Source of the DNA: Bacteroidota bacterium
GTDB taxonomy: Bacteria; Bacteroidota; Bacteroidia; AKYH767-A; 2013-40CM-41-45
Assembly: GCA_016708785.1 (NCBI GenBank)
Contig: JADJFC010000002.1
Coordinates: 434,001-498,000 of the forward strand
Direction: 5' to 3'
DNA length: 64,000 nt
In this document: positions 10,385-19,879 of the stretch, piece after piece
How the letters are laid out: each line of letters opens with the position of its first letter
How positions within the stretch are numbered: position 1 is the first letter of the stretch
Made by a program: the position numbers and the translations under genes
Notes under the pieces: generated by a model
What the model was told of the DNA's origin: nothing
The model's input: the letters and a program-made list of their open reading frames with translations, nothing else
Database searches by the model: none

Positions 10385-11731
10385 TCAGTCTCCTAGTTTT
10401 TTATTCAGTTCGTCGATCTGCTTCTCAATCGATTTTCTTCTCGCTGCAATGAATGATTTTAAGCCGGGAATAAAATTCCCCGGATCCAATGGATCACCAA
10501 CGGTAGTGTTAATATTGGTGTCGAATTCAGTATTAGAATACATTTTATTTACGTCAGCATAAACAGAAACTCTTATCCTTAATGCTATACTGTCGATCTG
10601 CTGATTCATCGTTTCTTCGTTGAAGTACTTGCGAAGTAATTCAGTCATTATTGACAAATATCTCTTTTGAATGAATTTGTTTTCGCCCAGTGTTTTCTCC
10701 AATAATGGTCTTGGCTCTTTGTATGGTACGGAATCAGGAACCAAAATGTCAAGATTTTCTAATTGATTTAAAGGCATTACCGGATTCCATGCAGCGAAAG
10801 CATAGTTTCCGTCAAGGGAGATCCATTGCCATTTTGTAGAAATGGAATCGTGGAAAATAAAAAAGTTGTGCGGATAAAACATATTGTAAGCATCAATATT
10901 TCCTATAATGTTATTGATTGCCCATGCTCGGAGACATTTATCCAAATTCATGGTTGCTTCCAGTTTGCGCAGATATTCTTCCTGAGAAAGTGTAGTATCG
11001 TTCACCAAGCGAATAAACTTCACTAAATCAGTCCAATCGTTCTTTTTTAAATTATTCTTCAATACATAGCGATTCCAGTATTTCATAGGTTCGTTTCCGA
11101 CATAAACGAAGTTTGCCTGTGGCTCACCTTGAAACAAATTTCCGGATGAAGTTTTGAATCTGGTTTCAAGAAAAACTTTGTCGATACTTTCGTTCACCAG
11201 ATATAAGCCCCAGTATTTATCGTTGATATATACTTTCGCATAAGTTGCGCGAGGAGCGGGGAGACCTTCTTTGTTTAATAGATCCAAATAAAGCTTTTCC
11301 CGCATCATCGATGGGTCTTTAAAATTATTCGTTAGGTTTAATTCTTCCAGACCTTTGAAGTCCTGCCCTTTGATGAATTTATTGAATTTAATTCGAAATG
11401 GTTTTTTCTTTCCCGGATAGAAATCATATGACGATTCACCTTTGAAGCGAACACCGGTAGAAAAGAATTTCTTATTGTCAATTATCACATTTGCTTGCAA
11501 ATAATTCGAAATCTCCAATGAGTCAAGAAGTTTTTTATTCGTGGTCAGGGAATCCCAGAAATTGCATTGAGTGAAATTTATCCTGATTACATGGATAGAA
11601 TCTTTCTCAAAAAAACTTTTGCCGTAGTCTTTCTTACTTGGCTTCTTACTTGCATCAACTGCTTGTGCAAAAGAACTTGCAATTGCTAACAGTGATATCA
11701 GTCCTGTAAATAAAATGTATTTTTTAAACAT
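10385..11731 (-). CDS. CotH-like kinase family protein, exported
   Basis: A 448-residue protein with a signal peptide (cleavage near SFAQA, about residue 22). The CotH family is an atypical protein kinase fold known from Bacillus spore coat protein CotH and from bacterial surface proteins. Visible family features are 'GVRFKGESSYDFYPGKKKP', 'LNLTNNFKDPSMMREKLYL', 'YINDKYWGLYLVNESID' (the ATP-site region), 'NIIGNIDAYNMFYPHNFF' and 'WQWISLDGNYAF' (metal-binding Asp). It sits 7 bp upstream of the HEAT gene and 11 bp downstream of the YaiO-like gene, well inside the operon. It may phosphorylate a periplasmic or surface partner of the polysaccharide machine; the substrate is unknown. Confidence 0.88.
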   Translation of the reverse strand: MFKKYILFTGLISLLAIASSFAQAVDASKKPSKKDYGKSFFEKDSIHVIRINFTQCNFWDSLTTNKKLLDSLEISNYLQANVIIDNKKFFSTGVRFKGESSYDFYPGKKKPFRIKFNKFIKGQDFKGLEELNLTNNFKDPSMMREKLYLDLLNKEGLPAPRATYAKVYINDKYWGLYLVNESIDKVFLETRFKTSSGNLFQGEPQANFVYVGNEPMKYWNRYVLKNNLKKNDWTDLVKFIRLVNDTTLSQEEYLRKLEATMNLDKCLRAWAINNIIGNIDAYNMFYPHNFFIFHDSISTKWQWISLDGNYAFAAWNPVMPLNQLENLDILVPDSVPYKEPRPLLEKTLGENKFIQKRYLSIMTELLRKYFNEETMNQQIDSIALRIRVSVYADVNKMYSNTEFDTNINTTVGDPLDPGNFIPGLKSFIAARRKSIEKQIDELNKKLGD

Positions 11732-11742
11732 GTGTGTATTTG

Positions 11743-13038
11743 TCAGAATACTGTTTTAACAGTAATGCCGGTGGTTAATCTTTGTGAGTAACTATCTTCT
11801 CTGATGTTTTCCTTCGAATATTGTATTTCTCCTTTCATGACCCATCGTCCAAAAGCACTTTTTTGTAACTCGAGACTAAATGAATATGATTTTGTGTATT
11901 GAGCCAGATTAAGTGTCCTTCTTTCGTCAGGCGATTGTCCATGCCCAAGTCTGATTCCAATGTAATTGTCACCATCACCAAAGTAATTTCTTACTGAAGC
12001 GATTAGAGTTATACCTGAGGTTTTAAGTGAAATGTTTTCTATGGTTGAATCTCTTTTTGGTGAAATAAATGTCCTTATGTTGAACCAATAATTTTTATAG
12101 TAATTTCCTAAACTTGAAGTGTAGAATGTTGTTCCGGTCGTATACTTCTGATATCGGATTCCCCCTGAAAATTCAAATCCTGCAGGCAATTTGAAATATA
12201 ACTCTGCACCATATCTTTCTTTAGGAAAAATAACATCATAAGCAAAAGCGGCTGATATATCTGCATAGATACTTTTTGTGAAGTGAGCATAACTTTCGAC
12301 CTCATATTGCAAACCCCTTTGGCCAAACTTGTCTGCTAAATTTATACGCATCGTCAAGGATCCAAATGTGAAATTCCGTCCTAATTGTGAACTAATCAAT
12401 ATTTGTGGTGCTCTTCCTTTATCATATTCGTCGACAACAAAACTTGACTGAAAGTTGTTGTTCAACCTTCGGCCTTCAAGACTATTCATCAATTGTATTG
12501 CTTCTTTATTTCCCGGATTTAAATCCAGAATCCTTCTTAATGTTAAAGCCGCAGATCCTTTATCATCAAGCTTCATTTGAAGTTTAGCTCTTTTTAAAAG
12601 CAATTCTTCTGAGTTCGGATAGTAGCTTAACGCAATTTTCAGATAATCATTTGCGACTTCATAATTTTCACTCCAGAATTCTACATCAAATAAGGCGTTT
12701 AAGGCATCAATATCATTTTCTCTCTCAATAAGCACCTGACTCAATTCCGTTCTTGCTTTGTCGTATTCCTTTTGCCAGGCATATGTCCTTCCTAAAAAAG
12801 TACGAACTTCATAGTAATCCGGTTTCTTTTCCAGGATTTTGATGCAAATTCTTCGTGCCTGAGCATAATTGTCATTGTAACTGAATTCACGCGCTTTTTT
12901 GAACAATGCATCAATATCAGTTGTATCGGTAACAACTACCAATGTGTCAGATGCCTTGGTCTGGGCCGAGCTTTTCAGGCTGAAACCGGACAGGAATAGA
13001 ATAAAAAAAAAACAAAAATAGTTGACTCTGTTCTGCAT
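11743..13038 (-). CDS. YaiO-like outer-membrane beta-barrel with N-terminal TPRs
   Basis: A signal peptide (to about SSAQT, residue 27) is followed by TPR repeats at about 45-185 ('ALFKKAREFSYNDNYAQAR', 'VRTFLGRTYAWQKEYDKAR', 'DYLKIALSYYPNSEEL'). The rest, about 200-430, is an outer-membrane barrel of alternating aromatic strands ending in F ('RLTTGITVKTVF'). TPR plus barrel is the layout of polysaccharide export porins such as PgaA/YaiO, so it is a likely exit channel for the polymer made by the downstream glycosyltransferase. A longer frame reaches a TTG at 13050, but ATG at 13038 gives a clean signal peptide 12 bp after the preceding stop codon. Confidence 0.85.
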   Translation of the reverse strand: MQNRVNYFCFFFILFLSGFSLKSSAQTKASDTLVVVTDTTDIDALFKKAREFSYNDNYAQARRICIKILEKKPDYYEVRTFLGRTYAWQKEYDKARTELSQVLIERENDIDALNALFDVEFWSENYEVANDYLKIALSYYPNSEELLLKRAKLQMKLDDKGSAALTLRRILDLNPGNKEAIQLMNSLEGRRLNNNFQSSFVVDEYDKGRAPQILISSQLGRNFTFGSLTMRINLADKFGQRGLQYEVESYAHFTKSIYADISAAFAYDVIFPKERYGAELYFKLPAGFEFSGGIRYQKYTTGTTFYTSSLGNYYKNYWFNIRTFISPKRDSTIENISLKTSGITLIASVRNYFGDGDNYIGIRLGHGQSPDERRTLNLAQYTKSYSFSLELQKSAFGRWVMKGEIQYSKENIREDSYSQRLTTGITVKTVF

Positions 13039-13050
13039 TTGTAGTTTCAA

Positions 13051-13416
13051 TCAATACGATTTCATCAATAGTCTTTTAACCCTAACAGAAAGTTCGTTCG
13101 GACTAAATGGTTTTGTGATGAAATCATCGGCACCCAACTGAAATGCTTCTAATACAGTTTTTTCTAAACCGATCGAGGAAACAATAATGATTGGAACCTT
13201 TATATTCAATTGCTTTCTGACTTTATGGACAATTTCAAGTCCTGTCAGATAGGGCATCATAATATCTGTGATAATAATGTCAGGTCTTAAGGAATCAATC
13301 TTCTCAATTGCTTCCTTACCGTCCTTCGCCAATATGACTTGATAGCCCTCTTTTTCAAGTTTGAACTCCACCATTTTGAGGACCATTTCATCGTCTTCGC
13401 AAACTAAGACTTTCAT
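13051..13416 (-). CDS. Receiver-only response regulator
   Basis: A stand-alone receiver domain of 121 residues with no output domain. The acidic pocket is EDD (7-9), the phospho-acceptor is Asp51 in 'IIITDIMMPYLTG', the switch serines are in 'IIIVSSIG', and Lys is in 'DDFITKPFSPNEL'. It lies between the hybrid kinase (89 bp gap) and the YaiO-like gene (adjacent), so it probably relays phosphate from the kinase Hpt domain and controls the polysaccharide machine by protein contact, perhaps through the HEAT protein (inference). Confidence 0.93.
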   Translation of the reverse strand: MKVLVCEDDEMVLKMVEFKLEKEGYQVILAKDGKEAIEKIDSLRPDIIITDIMMPYLTGLEIVHKVRKQLNIKVPIIIVSSIGLEKTVLEAFQLGADDFITKPFSPNELSVRVKRLLMKSY

Positions 13417-13505
13417 TTATTTTGTGTTTGTTTTAAAGCGGCTGCAAGATAACATTTTATCCTGCCATTTGGGTTACATAATCAATGGAGAATTGTTTTT
13501 TTACT

Positions 13506-15935
13506 CTATTTAAGCGATGTCAACTCTGTCCTCAATTGTGCATAAGCAAGGCTTGTTCTCGAAGCAATTTCCATCAGCAATTCATCTACTTCCGGTGCCT
13601 TTAGTTCTTTGTCATTCATTAGCTCAACTTTCGATAATGCATTCTGAATTTCTGACATTCCCATGTATCCAAAGGATGGCTTGATACGGTGTGCAATCTT
13701 TTTGAACTCTTCCCAATTTTTATTTTTGAAGTGGTCATTCATTTCTGAAATAGCTTGAGGTGTTTTATTCAAAAACATCTCTATCATTTCAATTATAAAC
13801 GCTTCATTACCTTCAGCAATTTGCTTCAGATAATTCAGATTTATTTTTGGAGCATTCAGAAAGTGATTTACTGCCTCATTATTTGGAGTTGCCGGTGCAG
13901 ATTGTCCAATAGATGCATTCGAAAACTGAGCTGTGTTTGAAGTATGGTTTGGTTTCAATTCCGTTGCTTTTGACTCAGAATGAGTAGATTGAACCTTCTT
14001 TAACGTCGAATTCGCCGTTTGGGTTAGCACAATTATCTTTTTCTTTAGATCCATAGGGTCAAATGGCTTATTAATATGATCGTTCATCCCATGGTCTACA
14101 CACTTTTGCTTTTCTGATGCTGTTGCATGAGCGGTCATAGCCATGATCGGCACTGAACAAAATGGCTCAGGTAGAGTAGTCCTGATGGTCTTTGAAGCCG
14201 TCAAACCATCCATAATTGGCATTTGAATATCCATTAAAATCAAGTCAAAGTGTTCAGATTTAGCTAATTGTACGGCCTGCTCACCGTTGTCTGCAAAAGA
14301 GATCGTTGTTTTCCAGTCTGAGAAGATTTTTCGGACAACTAGTTGATTGATCTTATTGTCTTCTGCTATGAGGATTCGCAACTGCGAAATATCGTGGTCG
14401 ACGATCTTAGTGTTTTCTGCTTTTTTGATGACCTCTTTCACTGAAAATTCAAGGGAAAAAGAAAAGCAGGTGCCAACGCCCGGATTGCTTTTTACAGTTA
14501 TTTCACCATTCTGTAACTCAACTAACTTTTTGACAATAGTCAAGCCTAAGCCTGTACCACCAAATTTCCTTGTAGTATCAGAACTGGCTTGCGTAAAACT
14601 TTCAAATATGCTTCCCAAGCTCTTTTCCGGAATACCTATCCCTGAATCTTTTACATCGAATTGAATCTTTGCTTTTTCAGTAGTCTTCTCTATTACACGA
14701 GCACTTAAGCGAACTTCGCCTTTCTCTGTAAATTTAATTGCATTACTCACCAGATTATTGATGATCTGCGAAAGACGAGTAGGGTCTCCTGTTATAGTTG
14801 CAGGTATTTTTGAATCAACATCGGAAACTAGTTGTATGTTCTTCTCATCAGCCTTGGATTGAAATAATTCAATTGCATGTTTAATGGATTCATTCAGATT
14901 GAAAGGCACTTCTTCAAATGTCATTTTGCCGGCTTCAATCTTCGAGAAATCCAGAATGTCATCAATGATCACCATTAAATTATCAGAACACATTTTAATT
15001 GAACTCAGATAACCACCTTGTTCTTCACTTAGACTTGTATTCATTAGTATTCGTGTTAATCCAATGATACCATTCATTGGGGTACGAATCTCATGACTCA
15101 TATTTGCCAGGAAGTTCTCTTTAATTTTCGCTGTATCTTCTGCAAGTTGCTTTGCATGCTCTAATTGTTCCTGAATACGCTTGTGGACCGTTACATCTGC
15201 AGCTATTCCAATGACCCCAATAATAGCATTTGAATTGTCTCGTATAGATGTATAGAAAATTTCGAAGAATTTGTTTTCCCATTCTTCGACAATTTTTACT
15301 TCCTTTCCGGCCAAAGCCTGGTTAAAATATTCCAGTTGAATCGGAATCTCTTTTGAAAATTCAGCGAGTGGTTTATTCAGGAATTTTTCTTTGTCGATCT
15401 TTAATTCGTCAAGCCCTTTTCCTTCAAACAAAGTGATCTCACTTTGAGCATTCACTGCAAATAAAATGATAGGGGAGTTGGCTACAACGGCTTTCAATTG
15501 ATTTTGTGCTGTACTCAACTGCATTTCAAGCTCACGCTGACGACCCGATTGCTCTTTCATGTTCACCATATAGCGCACACTTTGTGCTATACCATCTCCT
15601 GAAAGAAGGTTTTTAGGGATGTAATCGTTGGCACCATTTTTCATTGCCTCAACAGCAATCTTCTCATCACCCTGACTTGTTACGATAATGATCGGAGACT
15701 GATTTCCGGCACTGCGGATCTCTTTCAACAATTCTAATCCTGTCCCACCGGGTAAATTATAATAAAGAAAAATACAATCGTATTCTTGATTGTGTGTTGC
15801 AGCTTTTCCGCTTTCATGATCTTCCGCAAAATGCAGGTCATGATTAATGTTTGAATTCTTTAAAGCTTTCTTAATGATCAACCGATCTAACTCATCGTCC
15901 TCGACAACGAGTATCTGTAATTTTCTATCTATCAT
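13506..15935 (-). CDS. Hybrid histidine kinase REC-PAS-HisKA-HATPase-REC-Hpt
   Basis: A soluble phosphorelay kinase of 809 residues. An N-terminal receiver (5-125) is followed by a PAS domain (about 145-255, ending 'IGIAADVTVHKRI'), HisKA with His281 in 'ANMSHEIRTPMNG', and HATPase_c (N box 'NNLVSNAIKF', G1 'KDSGIGIP', G2 'GGTGLGLTIVKKL'). A second receiver follows ('LILMDIQMPIMDG', Lys in 'INKPFD'), then a C-terminal Hpt domain with His in 'FKKIAHRIKPSFG'. In the first receiver the phospho-acceptor position is Tyr58 ('CIFLYYNLPGG') instead of Asp, although EDD (12-14) and Lys ('YIPKN') remain. It is the first gene of the proposed operon 15935 to 7781. No transmembrane segment is visible. Confidence 0.93.
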   Translation of the reverse strand: MIDRKLQILVVEDDELDRLIIKKALKNSNINHDLHFAEDHESGKAATHNQEYDCIFLYYNLPGGTGLELLKEIRSAGNQSPIIIVTSQGDEKIAVEAMKNGANDYIPKNLLSGDGIAQSVRYMVNMKEQSGRQRELEMQLSTAQNQLKAVVANSPIILFAVNAQSEITLFEGKGLDELKIDKEKFLNKPLAEFSKEIPIQLEYFNQALAGKEVKIVEEWENKFFEIFYTSIRDNSNAIIGVIGIAADVTVHKRIQEQLEHAKQLAEDTAKIKENFLANMSHEIRTPMNGIIGLTRILMNTSLSEEQGGYLSSIKMCSDNLMVIIDDILDFSKIEAGKMTFEEVPFNLNESIKHAIELFQSKADEKNIQLVSDVDSKIPATITGDPTRLSQIINNLVSNAIKFTEKGEVRLSARVIEKTTEKAKIQFDVKDSGIGIPEKSLGSIFESFTQASSDTTRKFGGTGLGLTIVKKLVELQNGEITVKSNPGVGTCFSFSLEFSVKEVIKKAENTKIVDHDISQLRILIAEDNKINQLVVRKIFSDWKTTISFADNGEQAVQLAKSEHFDLILMDIQMPIMDGLTASKTIRTTLPEPFCSVPIMAMTAHATASEKQKCVDHGMNDHINKPFDPMDLKKKIIVLTQTANSTLKKVQSTHSESKATELKPNHTSNTAQFSNASIGQSAPATPNNEAVNHFLNAPKINLNYLKQIAEGNEAFIIEMIEMFLNKTPQAISEMNDHFKNKNWEEFKKIAHRIKPSFGYMGMSEIQNALSKVELMNDKELKAPEVDELLMEIASRTSLAYAQLRTELTSLK

Positions 15936-16290
15936 TGGTAAAATTATTTTATGCTCATGTTTTTAAGCATATTATTTTACTCAAATGGTGCTTTTACGTT
16001 AAGGATAAAAGTGTTTAAATATTACGTTTTCTTGTTCGGAAATGGAAAAGGTTGGGGATTTCTTACGTTTTTTAAATGGTAAGTGGTAAGTGGTGATTGG
16101 TAAGTAGCAATGCAAAAGTTATTCAACTGTAAAATTCTAATCAATATTTTTATTTAGCTGCATTCAATAATTAAATCTGGAAATCTGTGAAATCCGGCTA
16201 AGAAACTCCAAGTAAAATTTTAAATTGAAATTGTACTGCGAAATTACTTCCGTTGTGCTACTTACCACTCACCTCTTACTACTTACCAGC
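15936..16290. repeat. Gene-free region with 32-bp phrase-type inverted repeat
   Basis: 355 bp between two minus-strand genes with no credible ORF. It contains an inverted repeat: 16078-16109 and 16256-16287, 32 bp with three mismatches, 146 bp apart. Each arm is built from degenerate copies of ggtaagt. The right arm starts 3 bp downstream of the stop codon of the gene at 16291. The promoter of the hybrid kinase must also lie here, but I see no clear TAnnTTTG element. Confidence 0.85.
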
Positions 16291-17664
16291 TTATTTCTGC
16301 ACAAAGAAGAAATCAATCAAATCAAAAAACTGCTGTACACTGTACGGTGATTTTTGTGACATGTATTCATCAATTGCTGCAGAGATCTCTTTTGGTGTGA
16401 TATATCCGTTGGAGTCAATATCAAGTCGAGCATAAATTCCGGGAATGCTGGTACGCTGCTCAGGATTTGCAGATGTGTGATCAGAAGTCCATTTCTGTTC
16501 CACATCGGGTTTGCGCTCTGCTAATTTATCATACGCTCTCAAGTACTCAATAACTGCAGGTAAAGCTGCAAGCGAATCTTTTCTGAACGCTTCTTCTACC
16601 ATTTCTTCGGTGATCGTAATCCCGTCTTCATTCACTACAGCATAGGTCGCACTGTTTAATTCCTTATCTCTGTAATCCGGAATTCCATCATCATCTTTAT
16701 CTAACGGTTTTCCTTTCACATCAACTTGATTGGAAGCAGGAGTCGCTGATGAATCATCCAGAACGTCTGAAATTCCATCGCCGTCAGCATCTGCAGCTGC
16801 TAATTCATCAAAGTTGACGCCTCTTACGTCTGGTACATAGGTATAACGACTGTTCTTACGTTCACTTGGCGCACCGAGATCAAGCCTGAATGCAACAGAG
16901 GTATAAAAGAAATTATCGTTTTTGTCATTTCCTTGACGACCTTCGATTCCATCAGGTGTAATACCGTCGATGTAATCTGTATTCGTTGGATGATACACAG
17001 AACTAAAGTCCAATGCACATTTGTTTGAGATCTTAAATTTCACTCCTACACCTACAGGAATGCTGAATGCTGACTCGTCGTATTTGCCATAACCGTCGAT
17101 ATTTGCATCTCTTAAACTGGTCTCATAAGCATAATCTCTTCTTGACTTTGGTGTATTCGAATTGTTTCCAGATTCTGCTGTATTTCGAACGGAGCCGTCT
17201 GACCAATAATAATAAAAGTCACCATTGTTATCGAACAGATCTGTCTTTGACCGAAATGAAACGTATTCTATACCTGCCGTGACATAGGGAAAAAGTACCT
17301 GATCACTTCTTTTATTATTGATAAATTCATAACGAGCACGCAAACTTTGAGAGAAAATGGAGGCCTGAAAATTTGAATGCTTATCGACTGTGTTTTCTTC
17401 TCCTGTCATTCGCCCTGACAGAAAGTAAAGTCCGAATGACAATCTTCCTTCAGTGTGATTCTGGATACTTATTTCAAGACCGGATTGAGAGTAGAGTGGT
17501 TGATTGAGTTTATTGTATCCAATATCTCCATTGAAATTCAAAACACCTTGAGCAACACTAATGACCGGTAATTTGAAAGTACTTTTCTTTTCTGTTTCTT
17601 GTGCACGAATGGTGCTGAAACAAAAGACGAGTAGGGTTACTGAATAGATAATTAATTTCCGCAT
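16291..17664 (-). CDS. Outer-membrane beta-barrel protein with TSP3 and EF-hand calcium repeats
   Basis: A 457-residue exported protein. The signal peptide (MRKLIIYSVTLLVFCFSTIR-AQE) is followed by an OmpA/OmpW-like barrel (about 30-290; 'SLRARYEFINNKRSDQVLF', 'FSIPVGVGVKFKIS', 'FFYTSVAFRLDLGAP'). Thrombospondin type-3-like calcium sites follow ('DADGDGISDVLDD', 'DKDDDGIPDYRDKE'), and an EF-hand comes near the end ('RLDIDSNGYITPKEISAAI'). No OmpA peptidoglycan-binding domain is visible. The longest frame starts at 17763 but would run into the upstream SPOR gene; ATG 17664 gives the signal peptide and a 31-bp gap. It probably links calcium-stabilised surface structure to the outer membrane. 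Confidence 0.8.
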   Translation of the reverse strand: MRKLIIYSVTLLVFCFSTIRAQETEKKSTFKLPVISVAQGVLNFNGDIGYNKLNQPLYSQSGLEISIQNHTEGRLSFGLYFLSGRMTGEENTVDKHSNFQASIFSQSLRARYEFINNKRSDQVLFPYVTAGIEYVSFRSKTDLFDNNGDFYYYWSDGSVRNTAESGNNSNTPKSRRDYAYETSLRDANIDGYGKYDESAFSIPVGVGVKFKISNKCALDFSSVYHPTNTDYIDGITPDGIEGRQGNDKNDNFFYTSVAFRLDLGAPSERKNSRYTYVPDVRGVNFDELAAADADGDGISDVLDDSSATPASNQVDVKGKPLDKDDDGIPDYRDKELNSATYAVVNEDGITITEEMVEEAFRKDSLAALPAVIEYLRAYDKLAERKPDVEQKWTSDHTSANPEQRTSIPGIYARLDIDSNGYITPKEISAAIDEYMSQKSPYSVQQFFDLIDFFFVQK

Positions 17665-17695
17665 TGTGTTTGTTTTTGATTTCAACAAAAATATT

Positions 17696-18935
17696 TTATT
17701 GATTGATTTTTTTATTTGACTGAGCCTGACGTACAGGTATTCTTTCGCCATTATCATAGGCAACTATAAAGGCATCTTTTACCAATGTTCTGGTCTTTTG
17801 TCCAAAGGCCTTTGCTTCTTCATAATTGGTAAAACTTCCTATGATGTATTTTTTCCATCCTTCATGATTTGTCAATTCGACTTCATCCTGTACTTTGTAT
17901 TTTTGTTCGAAGAATTTTCCGTTTCTCGATGGACTTTTACGCGTTGCACAGATCTGGACTTTATAGAAAATTCCGGATTGTGGAGCGGGAATATTCAAAT
18001 CGATAGACTTTTTCCGATGAAGCACTTGCATTGTTGGTTGCTTTGTTGCTCTCTTCCAATGCCTTTGCTGCCATTAATTGTCGTTCATTTTCATTGCTGA
18101 TCAAAGCATCAATGATTGAATCCGGTGTTGTTTCATCTGCTAAAACTTCTTTGCTTCTGTCTGCTTCCGTTTTGTTTTCCTCTGCACCATAAACCAACAT
18201 TCCATTGATCTGAGGCGCTGTTTTAACAGACGATGAGTGTACCAGGTATGAAATGGTAAACGAGGATTCTGTCGGAAAGGTTGTCCATGTAAACACTGCT
18301 TTCTGTCCTTCGAAAGTGAATTCTGATCCATGGGTTTCTATAGCTGATGCATTAAAATTAGAAGGGATTTCATCAATGAACTGTGCTGAACTTGTTTCCT
18401 GATTTGGATGAATGGTTAACTCTACACGATATTCACCCTTGTCCGGATTAACACTTATCAATTTGCGTTCTACATTGGGCTTAACTTCCGCAGCAACAGC
18501 TGAATTACTTACATTGATCTCAATTGGGTCCATTGCGATCTTTTGCGTCTTCTCATCTTTGATGTAGTAGAAGAGTCCATTAACTACTTGCTTACCAATA
18601 GTGTTTTCGTCAACTTTTACTTTGTAGGAAACGGTAAAAACCTCATCAGCCGGCAAAGAGATCCAAATGAATTTGGCACTTTCTTCATCGTTGATAAATT
18701 GTGCTTTTTTCGTTTCAAGTGCTTCTGCTTTAAAGCCTTTCGGTAAAAATTGCTGCAAACGCGCAAAACCGCTTTGGCTTCCCTTGTGAACTGTTAATGT
18801 AACGGTGAATTCACTTCCGGGCTTCACTTCTGTTGGAAAGGACTGTTCCACGTAGATCATTGATTCATTTGAAACAAAGATCGAGGCAATAAAAAGTGAT
18901 ATTGCCGAAACAAAGAGGAGTACAATTTTAATCAT
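17696..18935 (-). CDS. Exported protein with two DUF11-like domains and a C-terminal SPOR domain, one frameshift
   Basis: The N-terminal signal/anchor (residues 1-20) is followed by two homologous beta-sandwich repeats. Compare 'FPTEVKPGSEFTVTLTVHKG' and 'GFKAEALETKKAQF' with 'KGEYRVELTIHPNQ' and 'FNASAIETHGSEF'; both end in an 'F.W..LP....FTISY' pattern. After the frame correction there is a SPOR-like domain ('SGIFYKVQICATRKSP', 'WKKYIIGSFTNYEEAKAFG'), which binds denuded peptidoglycan. The frame changes at about 18012 and is repaired by removing one A from a five-A run, giving 413 residues. Overlapping the two frames otherwise makes no sense because the SPOR part alone has no start context. 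It is probably a periplasmic cell-wall protein; the exact role is unknown. Confidence 0.75.
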
Positions 18936-19039
18936 TGGCTTGAATATTATTCAGGCCTCAAATTAGCTTAACAATTGCGACTTCTCAGAATGAAAATGAT
19001 TCAGTTATCCAATGTCAAATGTTGATAACCACTTGCTTA

Positions 19040-19746
19040 TCAAAAGTTCGGTTTAAGCAGATAACGACTGTAGAAATCGTTGATGTGTTTAACCGCATGA
19101 TCCGCATCATCAGCAAGGAAGATAAGGTCGAGGTCCAAAGGATTGATCATTTTTTCTTCGACCAAAACAGTCTTGATCCACTCAAAAAGACCTGCCCAAT
19201 ATTCTTTTCCGGCAAGAACGATCGGAAATTTTCCGATTTTTTCGTCTGAATTAGCGTCAAGGCTTCAAACAATTCATCCATTGTTCCAAATCCGCCCGGC
19301 AATACAACAAAGCCCTGAGCATATTTAATGAACATCAATTTACGCACAAAAAAGTAGTCAAAAGTGATCAACTTATCCGGATCAATATAAGGATTTGAAT
19401 ACTGCTCAAATGGTAACTCAATGTTCAGTCCAACCGATTTACCACCAGCTGTTTTCGCTCCTTTATTAGCTGCTTCCATAATGCCTGGTCCACCTCCGGT
19501 AATGATACCGTAACCTTCTTTCGTTAATTTGAAAGCGATTTCTTCTGCCAAATGGTAGAAGTGATGATCAGGACTTGTTCTTGCTGAACCAAATATAGAC
19601 ACACATGGTCCAATTTTACTTAACTTCTCAAAGCCGTCAACAAATTCAGACATGATCTTGAAGATCTGCCATGTATCATGTGCTTTAATTTCTTGCCAAT
19701 CCTTATCCGAAAACGCACGTCGGATTTTTAATTCATCGTAATTCAT
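19040..19746 (-). CDS. LOG family protein (TIGR00730-type), one frameshift
   Basis: A Rossmann-fold protein of the lysine-decarboxylase-like LOG family, members of which release cytokinin bases from nucleotides (phosphoribohydrolases); many bacterial members have unknown substrates. Hallmarks are 'VSIFGSART', 'GIITGGGPGIMEAANKGA' (about 75-95) and the catalytic PGGxGT motif 'VLPGGFGTMDELFEALT' (about 150). The open frame stops at 19147, but adding one A to a six-A run at about 19225 restores a normal family C-terminus ('FPIVLAGKEYWAGLFEWI', 'MINPLDLDLIFLADD') ending at 19040, total about 235 residues, the usual length. Confidence 0.85.
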
Positions 19747-19789
19747 TGAAATCTGTTTATGATTAGTTAGATGCTTTTAACCCTTGACA

Positions 19790-19849
19790 TTTGACCTTTG
19801 ACCTATTTTCAGTTTGCAAATAGGTCAAAGGTCAAGGGTCAAAGGTCAG
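19790..19849. repeat. Phrase-type inverted repeat (ggtcaaa/ggtcaag)
   Basis: Hairpin between uvrA and the LOG gene. Each arm of about 28 bp consists of four degenerate heptamers related to ggtcaaa. The inner 18 bp are perfectly complementary, with three mismatches further out and a loop of about 9 bp. The same phrase forms an independent hairpin at 24042-24122. Confidence 0.85.
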
Positions 19850-19879
19850 CTGTTTACAAATTGAGAAACAAGCCCTAGT

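Noticed and set aside
16078..16287. CRISPR array
   Set aside because: Units are 7-8 bp, tandem without spacers and inverted between arms; no cas genes in the window.
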